Source: DASXBA01 sp046729895 (GTDB taxonomy: Bacteria > Actinomycetota > Thermoleophilia > Solirubrobacterales > Thermoleophilaceae). Taken from it: a DNA stretch of 19,799 bases. Location: the NCBI GenBank assembly GCA_046729895.1, contig JBKPHP010000067.1:1-19799 (forward strand). Reading direction: 5' to 3'. Positions 14,888 through 19,799 of this stretch are shown in pieces; positions within the stretch are counted from its first letter, which is position 1; every line of letters starts with the position of its first letter. The notes beneath the pieces were generated by a model, which saw nothing but the letters and a program-made list of their open reading frames with translations, had not been told where the DNA came from and made no database searches. Position numbers and translations under genes: made by a program.

Positions 14888-15038
14888 GGCGAGTTTGGTG
14901 GTCGGTAGTCTGCGGCCGCATGACGATAGACCACCGCCCTGGAGGGCAGTCGCCCCCGGGCGCGAATACCCGTTTGCGGGTCACGTGGATCCCCAACCGG
15001 AGTGTTTGGGAGGCGTCCACGGCTCCAAACACATCGTC
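14888..15038. promoter_or_regulatory. Divergent regulatory region with nested inverted repeats
   Basis: This 151-nt gap separates the envelope operon from the aminotransferase. It holds a perfect 10-bp palindrome TGCGGCCGCA (14911-14920), flanked by a 7-bp inverted repeat GGTGGTC (14897-14903) / GACCACC (14929-14935). These look like operator sites. Toward the aminotransferase there is a hairpin ACCCG-TTTG-CGGGT (14968-14981). Two mutually exclusive stems follow: GTGGA 14985-14989 with TCCAC 15016-15020, or GTGTTTGG 15002-15009 with CCAAACAC 15025-15032. No known riboswitch class was recognised. Confidence 0.45.
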
Positions 15039-16388
15039 GTGAGCATCTCGCGAGACATCGAGCGCTACGCGGCCCTGTTCGCCTCGCGCACGAAGGTTAT
15101 GAAGTCGTCGGCGATGCGCGACCTCATGGCCATCACAGCGCGGCCTGAGGTGATCTCGCTGGCGGGGGGGCTGCCCGACACCTCGACCTTCCCGCCGGAC
15201 ACCTTCGCGGCCGCAGCGCAGCGAGTGGCCGCCGAGTCCTGCGCCAGGGCGCTCCAGTACGGGCCCACAGAAGGTCTCGCGGAGACGAAGGCGTGCATCG
15301 CCGGCGTGATGGAGGCCGAGGACATGCGCGCCGACCAGGAGGACGTGGTCGTCACCACGGGCGGCCAGCAGGTGATCGACCTCGTGGCCAAGACGCTGAT
15401 CGACCCGGGCGACGTCGTGATCGCGGAGGGCCCGACCTACCCGGGGGCCGTGCCGGTCTTCTCCTCCTACCAGGCTGACGTCGTGCAGATCGAAATGGAC
15501 GCCGACGGCATGAAGGTGGACCTGCTCGAGGAAGAGCTCCAACGCCTCGACCGGGAGAGCCGCCGGCCCAAGTTCATTTACACCGTGCCGAGCTTCCAGA
15601 ACCCGGCCGGCGTGACCATGTCCGCGCCGCGCCGGAGGAGGCTGGTGGAGGTCGCTCACGAGCGCGAGCTGCTCGTGCTAGAGGACAACCCCTACGGCCT
15701 GCTGCGCTACGAGGGCGAGCCATTGCCCCCGCTGTTCGCCCTCGACGGCGGCGTCTACGTGATGTACCTCGGGACGTTCTCGAAGATCCTCTCGCCGGGC
15801 ATCAGGCTCGGGTGGGTCGTCGCACCTCCGCCGGTCCTCGAGAAGATCAACCTAGGCAAGCAGGCCGCCGACCTCTGCACCTCGACGCTCTCGCAGCTGA
15901 TGGTGCAGGCGTACTTCGAGCAGGGGCGCTGGCGGGACTACGTCGATTCGCTCACCGAGATCTACCGCGCGCGGCGGGACACGATGCTGGACGCGCTGGC
16001 GGACCACTTCCCGCCCCAGGCGGAATGGACGCGGCCGGGCGGCGGATTGTTCATCTGGGCCACGCTGCCGGACTTCATCGACACGACCGACCTGCTGGCG
16101 CGGGCGCTCCGCGACAACGTCGCCTTCGTGCCCGGCGAGGCCGCCTACCTCGACGGCCGCGGTCGCAGCTCCATGCGCCTCAACTTCTCCGGCTGCGACG
16201 AGGACGCCATCCGTGAGGGCGTCCGGCGGATCGGCGAGGTGGTCACCGAGCAGGTCGCCCTGTACGGGACGCTCACCGGGGAAGAGCGCCGCCAAGCGCC
16301 AGCCGCCAGCCGCCAGCCCGAAGAGCCTGGCGCGGCCGTCCTGCCGATGCCCAGCCCGGCGGAGCGGCGGCGGCGCGCCACCCCGTGA
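15039..16388 (+). CDS. PLP-dependent class I/II aminotransferase (LysN/2-aminoadipate type)
   Basis: The 449-residue fold-type I aminotransferase has the N-terminal block ISLAGGLPD, the substrate-side YGPTEG, the PLP-ring segment PSFQNPAG, and the cofactor lysine in GTFSKILSPGIRLGWV. This pattern matches 2-aminoadipate/aromatic/valine-type transaminases related to MocR C-terminal domains. The amino donor and acceptor cannot be decided from sequence. GTG 15039 is chosen because it precedes the family-typical SRTKVMKSSAMRDLM region. ATG 15099 would be the next candidate, and the open frame reaches back to 14886 through non-conserved sequence. There is no Shine-Dalgarno within 15 nt. The C-terminal tail of about 40 residues is Ala/Pro/Arg-rich and probably disordered. 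The stop overlaps the ddl start as GTGA. Confidence 0.9.
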   Translation: MSISRDIERYAALFASRTKVMKSSAMRDLMAITARPEVISLAGGLPDTSTFPPDTFAAAAQRVAAESCARALQYGPTEGLAETKACIAGVMEAEDMRADQEDVVVTTGGQQVIDLVAKTLIDPGDVVIAEGPTYPGAVPVFSSYQADVVQIEMDADGMKVDLLEEELQRLDRESRRPKFIYTVPSFQNPAGVTMSAPRRRRLVEVAHERELLVLEDNPYGLLRYEGEPLPPLFALDGGVYVMYLGTFSKILSPGIRLGWVVAPPPVLEKINLGKQAADLCTSTLSQLMVQAYFEQGRWRDYVDSLTEIYRARRDTMLDALADHFPPQAEWTRPGGGLFIWATLPDFIDTTDLLARALRDNVAFVPGEAAYLDGRGRSSMRLNFSGCDEDAIREGVRRIGEVVTEQVALYGTLTGEERRQAPAASRQPEEPGAAVLPMPSPAERRRRATP

Positions 16389-17332
16389 GCCGGGTGGCGG
16401 TCCTCAAGGGCGGGCGCTCCCTGGAGCGCCAGGTCTCTCTTCGCTCGGGCGCACGGGTGCAGGACGCGCTGGAGCGCCTCGGGCACGAGGTCGTGGCGAT
16501 CGACGCCGGCCCGGACCTGATCCAGCGTCTGCGTGACGCCTCCCCTGAGGTGGCGTTCGTGGCGATGCACGGCCGCGACGGCGAGGACGGCACGATCCAG
16601 GAGCTGTTGGAGATCCTCGGCATCCCCTACACCGGCTCCGGCGTCCTGGCCTGCGTCAGGGCCATGGACAAGGTGCTCGCCAAGCACCTGATGCTCGAGG
16701 CCGACATCCCCACGCCGGAGTTCTTCGCCTTCAACGAGACGGCTTTCCGCGTGCTGGGCGCCGCGGACGCCCTGCAGGCGATTGAGGATCGCCTGGACTT
16801 CCCGATCGTGGTCAAGCCAGCGGGCCAGGGGTCGGCGCTCGGAATCAAGTTCGCCCGCACCGCGGAGGACGTGCCCGGCGCCCTGGTGGCGGCCTTCTCC
16901 TACGACAACAAGGTGCTGCTGGAGCGCCATGTGCCGGGTCGCGACTTGGCGGTATCGATCCTGGACGGCGAATCCCTACCGGTCGTCGAGGCGGTGCCGC
17001 GCAGTGAGGACTTCTACGACTTCGAGTCGCGCTACGAGATCGGTCGCACGTCGTTCGTCTGCCCGGCCGATCTCCCCGGCGACGCCAGCGAGCGCGCGCA
17101 AGAGCTCGCTCGTCGCACCTACCGCCTGCTGGGCTGTTACGGCTTTGCCCGGATCGACCTCATGCTGGACGAGGCGGAGGCGCTCTTCGTGCTCGAGGCC
17201 AACCCGATCCCCGGATTGACCGAGACGAGCTTGCTGCCACAGGCAGCGGAGGCTGCCCGGATCGGCTTCGACGAGCTGGTGGGGCGCATCCTCGAGCTCG
17301 CGTTCGAGCGTGCGTCCGGAGCACCTGCCTGA
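16385..17332 (+). CDS. ddl: D-alanine--D-alanine ligase (ATP-grasp)
   Basis: Makes the D-Ala-D-Ala dipeptide for peptidoglycan stem peptides. The 315-residue length fits the family. Motifs in order are RSLERQVSLRSG (first D-Ala site), HGRDGEDGTIQ, the ATP-grasp VKPAGQGSALGIK, YDFESRYE (active-site loop with the Tyr), FARIDLML, and EANPIPGLTETSLLP, which provides the metal Asn and substrate loop. The last motif has Leu where most Ddl enzymes have Met (PGMT), and QGSALG replaces the common GSSxGV. A related dipeptide ligase therefore cannot be fully excluded. GTG 16385 overlaps the aminotransferase stop, so the two are translationally coupled. That pairing suggests the aminotransferase may have an amino-acid role close to cell-wall supply, by inference. 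Confidence 0.9.
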   Translation: MSRVAVLKGGRSLERQVSLRSGARVQDALERLGHEVVAIDAGPDLIQRLRDASPEVAFVAMHGRDGEDGTIQELLEILGIPYTGSGVLACVRAMDKVLAKHLMLEADIPTPEFFAFNETAFRVLGAADALQAIEDRLDFPIVVKPAGQGSALGIKFARTAEDVPGALVAAFSYDNKVLLERHVPGRDLAVSILDGESLPVVEAVPRSEDFYDFESRYEIGRTSFVCPADLPGDASERAQELARRTYRLLGCYGFARIDLMLDEAEALFVLEANPIPGLTETSLLPQAAEAARIGFDELVGRILELAFERASGAPA

Positions 17333-17384
17333 GCCGGCTACGAGCTACCGCCGCTGCCGCGGAGTCCTGGCGGAACGCCGCGAA

Positions 17385-17882
17385 CTACTGCTCGCCTTCG
17401 CCCGCCGCGAAGTCTTCCGGTGAGACGTTGTCGAGGAAGTCCTTGAACTTCTCCACGACCTCCTCCTGGTCCTCGACCTCGTGTTCGAACTCGATCGCGG
17501 ACTCGCTGATGACGTCCTCCGCGGCGAAGATCGGCGCGTCCGTGCGGACCGCCAGCGCCAGCGCGTCCGAGGGGCGGGAGTCGATCTCGATCTCGCGGCC
17601 ATCCAGCTGCAGCGTGACCGCCGCGTAGAAGGTGTTCTCCCGCAGCTCGGTGACCGCGACCCGGGTGCAGGCCACCTCGAGCTCCGACAGCATGTCGCTG
17701 ATCAAGTCATGCGTCATCGGGCGCGGCGTGTTCGCCCCCTGAAGCTTCATCAGGATCGCCGCAGCCTCGGGATGACCGATCCAAATCGGCAGGAACTTGT
17801 TCCCCTCCCGGGTCTTCAACAACACGATCGGCTGCTTGCCGACCATGTCGAAGCTCACCCCGTAGATGACCATCTCCTGCAT
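17385..17882 (-). CDS. Bifunctional nuclease domain protein (BFN, DUF151)
   Basis: The 165-residue protein has the BFN core over about residues 5-135. Conserved elements are LPIWIGHPEAAAI, the PRPMTHDLI loop and RPSDALALAVRTDAPIF. Relatives were reported to have DNase and RNase activity in plants and are very widespread in actinobacteria and thermophiles, but the bacterial role is poorly defined. The C-terminal 30 residues are strongly acidic (Glu/Asp-rich). ATG 17882 has no Shine-Dalgarno and lies 8 nt after a TAGACT -10 box. The gene is convergent with ddl; the 52-nt gap holds only short GC-rich inverted repeats and no clear terminator. Confidence 0.92.
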   Translation of the reverse strand: MQEMVIYGVSFDMVGKQPIVLLKTREGNKFLPIWIGHPEAAAILMKLQGANTPRPMTHDLISDMLSELEVACTRVAVTELRENTFYAAVTLQLDGREIEIDSRPSDALALAVRTDAPIFAAEDVISESAIEFEHEVEDQEEVVEKFKDFLDNVSPEDFAAGEGEQ

Positions 17883-17890
17883 CTGGAGAC

Positions 17891-17896
17891 AGTCTA
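17891..17896 (-). promoter_or_regulatory. Predicted -10 element giving a leaderless BFN transcript
   Basis: TAGACT on the minus strand (17896-17891) is separated by 8 nt from ATG 17882, so transcription should start at or one base before the A of ATG. No Shine-Dalgarno and no clear -35 box are visible. Confidence 0.5.
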
Positions 17897-17989
17897 ATCA
17901 TGGGGAGAAGCCCTGCCCTCGGCGGCGGCAGCGGCCATCCGGCCGAGCAACTCGCCGAGCGACCGGCCTCTCCCCGAGCCTCCCGTACC

Positions 17990-18022
17990 GAAAGACGAGA
18001 GCCCCGCGAATCGGGGCTCTCG
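17990..18022 (-). terminator. Intrinsic terminator of tRNA-Ile
   Basis: A perfect 11-bp stem pairs 17996-18006 with 18012-18022 around a 5-nt loop (CGAAT). On the minus strand it is followed by TCTTTC, a short T-rich run. It lies 16 nt after the 3' end of the tRNA. Confidence 0.8.
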
Positions 18023-18038
18023 AGCACTCGCCTGTTAG

Positions 18039-18112
18039 TGGGCGATCCTGGACTCGAACCAGGGACCTCGTCCTTATCAGAGACGCGCTCTAACCAACTG
18101 AGCTAATCGCCC
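18039..18112 (-). tRNA. tRNA-Ile (anticodon GAT)
   Basis: This 74-nt cloverleaf is on the minus strand. The acceptor stem is GGGCGAT/ATCGCCC with discriminator A, and the D-arm is GCTC...GAGC. The anticodon arm is CGTCT-CTGATAA-GGACG with GAT at positions 34-36. The T-arm is CCTGG-TTCGAGT-CCAGG. The 3' CCA is not encoded, because CTA follows the discriminator, so it must be added by the CCA enzyme. The GAT anticodon reads AUC and AUU isoleucine codons. Confidence 0.97.
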
Positions 18113-18124
18113 GTCTCGGCGGCG

Positions 18125-18130
18125 ATTGTA
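18125..18130 (-). promoter_or_regulatory. Predicted -10 box of the tRNA-Ile gene
   Basis: TACAAT on the minus strand (five of six matches to TATAAT) ends 12 nt before the mature tRNA 5' end. The matching -35 area, TGAGCG at the parB stop, is weak. The tRNA therefore probably has its own start site, although read-through from parAB is possible. Confidence 0.55.
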
Positions 18131-18150
18131 GCGTCGGCCGGGTGGCCCGC

Positions 18151-19023
18151 TCAGGCGGCGCGACGGGTGCTCGACGCGAGGAGGCGCTCGGCGAGCGCGA
18201 CGGCCTCGGCCGGCCTGTCGAAGGCGATCTCGACCACGCAACGCTCACCTCGCGCGCGGGCCTTGACGTCCTGAGCGAGCGCCGCCGACAGCGCGTCCTC
18301 GGCGGCGGCCAGCGCGTCCTGCAGGTCAGGGTGGACCACCCTGGCCCGCTTCGGCCCGTCGGCTCCCTCGCGGGCCCGGCTCTCGGTCTCCCGGACCGAC
18401 CAGCCCGAGTCTCGCGCCGCGAGTGCCAGGCGACGCCGCTTGGCGTGGTCCTTGCAAAGCAGGAGGGCGCGGCCGTGGCCCTCGCTCAGCTCTCCACGTT
18501 CGATCAGCTGGAGGACCTGCTCCGGCAGCTCCAGCAGACGGATCAGATTCGAGATCGCAACCCGGCTCCGCCCCACCCGCGCGCCGACCTCGCCCTTCGT
18601 AAGCCCAAGGTCCTCCACGAGCATCGCGCAGGCGCGCGCCTCGTCGACGGGGTTGAGGTCCTCGCGCGCCATGTTCTCGGCGAGCGCGAGCTCGAGGCGC
18701 TCCCAGTCGTCGGCCTCGCGGACCACCGCGGGCACGTTTTCGAGCTCGGCGAGCTTGGCGGCACGCAGCCGGCGCTCGCCGGCCAAGAGCTCGAACTCGC
18801 CGCCTGGCAGCGGCCGGACCAGGAGTGGCTGCAGCATGCCACGCGAACGGATCGATTCGGCCAGTTCCGCGAGCGCGGCGTCCTCGAAGCGCCGGCGCGG
18901 CTGGCGGGGGTTGGGCTTGACGAGCTCCACCGGCAGCTCGCGGAGCCCCCCGCGCTCGTCGCTCTGGGTGCTGGGCAGAATCGCCGCCAGGCCTCGGCCC
19001 ATTCCGCGCCTCTCCTCAGCCAC
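18151..19023 (-). CDS. parB: Chromosome partitioning protein ParB
   Basis: CTP-dependent parS-binding clamp that loads SMC and works with ParA in chromosome segregation. The 290-residue protein shows the N-terminal ParA-activating GRGLAAIL and the nuclease-like domain with IRSRGMLQPLLVRP. It also shows the CTP-binding box GERRLRAA (about 81-88), ENMAREDLNP, the helix-turn-helix TKGEVGARVGRSRVAISNLIRLLELP, and the SEGHGRALL segment. A C-terminal dimerisation region follows. GTG 19023 overlaps parA by 8 nt (GGAGG nine nt upstream). ATG 19002 (283 residues) also has a good GAGAGG six nt upstream and would start directly at MGRGLAAIL; both starts are plausible. No parS (TGTTTCACGTGAAACA) was seen in the window. 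Confidence 0.96.
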   Translation of the reverse strand: MAEERRGMGRGLAAILPSTQSDERGGLRELPVELVKPNPRQPRRRFEDAALAELAESIRSRGMLQPLLVRPLPGGEFELLAGERRLRAAKLAELENVPAVVREADDWERLELALAENMAREDLNPVDEARACAMLVEDLGLTKGEVGARVGRSRVAISNLIRLLELPEQVLQLIERGELSEGHGRALLLCKDHAKRRRLALAARDSGWSVRETESRAREGADGPKRARVVHPDLQDALAAAEDALSAALAQDVKARARGERCVVEIAFDRPAEAVALAERLLASSTRRAA

Positions 19024-19774
19024 GGGCGGCCACCTCCCTCGCCAGGCTCAGGTACGCGGCCGATCCGGCGCTCCGGGGCGCATGCGAGGTAACCGGGACG
19101 CCGAAGCTCGGCACCTCCCCCACCCGCACGTTGCGGGGGATCACGGTGTCGAAGACGAGGTCGGGGAAGTGCGCGCGAACCTCGCGCTCGACGTCGCGCG
19201 CCAGGCGCGTGCGGCCGTCGTGCATCGTCAGGATCATCCCCGCGACCGTGAGCCGCGGATTGAGCTCGCGCTGGACGAGCGACAAGGTGTCGAGCAGCCC
19301 GGCAAGGCCCTCGAGCGCGAAGTACTCCGTCTGCACGGGAACGATCACCCTGTCGGCGGCCACCAGCGCGTTCACCGTCAGCGGCCCCAGGGACGGCGGG
19401 CAGTCGAGCAGCGGGACGAGATAGCGCTCACGCACGGTCCCGAGCGCGTCGCGCAAGCGGGTCTCCGAGCCGGCGATACGCGGCAGCTCGACGTTCGCGC
19501 CGGCGAGCTCGGGCGTAGAGGGAACAGCGCGCAGCCGCTCGATCCCGGTCGCGACCGCCGCCCGGTCGAGGGTGAGGTCGTCCGAGAGACAGTCGTAGGT
19601 GTTGGGCCTGGCGTCCTTGGGCAGCCCGAGTGCAACGGTCGCGTTGCACTGGGCGTCAAGGTCGACCAGGAGCGTCTCGTAGCCGGCCTCGGCGATGCTG
19701 GCCGCGACGTTGACGGCGGTCGTGGTCTTGCCCACGCCGCCCTTCTGGTTGGCGACTGCGTAAACGCTTCCCAT
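19016..19774 (-). CDS. parA: Chromosome partitioning ATPase ParA/Soj
   Basis: Walker-type ATPase that binds the nucleoid and, with ParB, segregates replication origins. The 252-residue protein has the deviant Walker A KGGVGKTT (residues 11-18, with the signature lysine K11), DLDAQCN for the A' motif, and LLDCPPSLG for Walker B. PVQTEYFALEGL and a C-terminal IPRNVRVGEVPSFG segment follow, all standard for Soj-type proteins. The start is ATG 19774. Only 25 nt upstream remain in the window, so its promoter and the usual neighbour rsmG/gidB cannot be seen. The stop overlaps parB, so the two are coupled. Proximity to the chromosomal origin is inferred from the usual location of parAB. Confidence 0.97.
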   Translation of the reverse strand: MGSVYAVANQKGGVGKTTTAVNVAASIAEAGYETLLVDLDAQCNATVALGLPKDARPNTYDCLSDDLTLDRAAVATGIERLRAVPSTPELAGANVELPRIAGSETRLRDALGTVRERYLVPLLDCPPSLGPLTVNALVAADRVIVPVQTEYFALEGLAGLLDTLSLVQRELNPRLTVAGMILTMHDGRTRLARDVEREVRAHFPDLVFDTVIPRNVRVGEVPSFGVPVTSHAPRSAGSAAYLSLAREVAARG

Positions 19775-19799
19775 GGCTCGCGCGCGAAGGTAGTGGGGC

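Noticed and set aside
14981..14987. TCACGTG as a possible parS core
   Set aside because: The flanks do not match TGTTTCACGTGAAACA on either side, so it is chance similarity.
14505..15659. 384-residue minus-strand frame
   Set aside because: It lies across the aminotransferase antisense and the DUF4126 gene out of frame, has His/Arg-rich composition, and shows no recognisable domain.
17333..17384. Terminator between ddl and the BFN gene
   Set aside because: Only a 4-bp GGCG/CGCC stem with a 3-nt loop and no T-tract is present, too weak to call.
17900..18106. Plus-strand frame ending ...GDPGLEPGTSSLSETRSNQLS
   Set aside because: It is the antisense of tRNA-Ile plus its terminator. This peptide is a well-known spurious annotation across high-GC genomes.
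1..19799. CRISPR arrays, insertion sequences, prophage genes or toxin-antitoxin pairs
   Set aside because: I looked for direct repeats with spacers, terminal inverted repeats next to transposase-like frames, and small paired genes, and saw none.

Overview
The window is about 20 kb of very GC-rich, densely packed bacterial chromosome with no mobile elements. Several features suggest a high-GC actinobacterium, most likely of the Thermoleophilia (Solirubrobacter/Gaiella-like) type: many GTG starts, ATGA/GTGA stop-start overlaps, several starts without a Shine-Dalgarno sequence but with a -10 box 7-8 nt upstream (leaderless style), and a Bacillus-like split menaquinol:cytochrome c reductase. The taxon is inferred from gene content and composition only.

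Layout. (1) 1-2079, minus strand: a cytochrome bc complex in the order Rieske protein, cytochrome b (four-helix part), then a subunit IV/cytochrome c fusion cut by the window edge, with its own promoter at 2095-2124. (2) 2142-5903, minus strand: a tetrapyrrole operon, hemB - fused siroheme-decarboxylase-like protein (AhbA+AhbB) - hemL - small unknown helical protein, with every junction overlapping. (3) 5988-6527, plus strand: a tandem-ACT protein, divergent from hemB. (4) 6574-8748, minus strand: an ABC-2 exporter (ATPase then permease). (5) 8777-9553, plus strand: a YmdB-family phosphodiesterase, divergent from the exporter. (6) 9433-14887, minus strand: a tight five-gene envelope operon, DUF4126 membrane protein - alkaline-phosphatase-fold hydrolase - GtrA - PepSY-like/GT-C membrane protein - second GT-C (GT87-like) membrane protein. 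(7) 15039-17332, plus strand: a PLP aminotransferase and a D-Ala-D-Ala-ligase-like ATP-grasp enzyme, translationally coupled and preceded by an inverted-repeat-rich leader. (8) 17385-19774, minus strand: parA-parB, tRNA-Ile(GAT) with promoter and terminator, and a bifunctional-nuclease-domain protein.

Functionally, blocks 1 and 2 fit together, because the tetrapyrrole operon would feed a heme-rich respiratory complex; the unusual part is a siroheme-decarboxylase homologue between hemB and hemL. Block 6 looks like a polyprenyl-phosphate-sugar flippase plus two GT-C transferases with a phosphodiesterase-fold enzyme. It is the best candidate here for an uncharacterised envelope glycan pathway.

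The most notable raw-sequence observation is that hemL has no ATG/GTG/TTG codon able to include its conserved N-terminus. An ATA codon overlapping the upstream stop, with a well-placed Shine-Dalgarno, gives exactly a family-length protein. The DUF4126 gene shows a similar, weaker case (ATC or ATA). No stretch over 300 bases lacks a gene.
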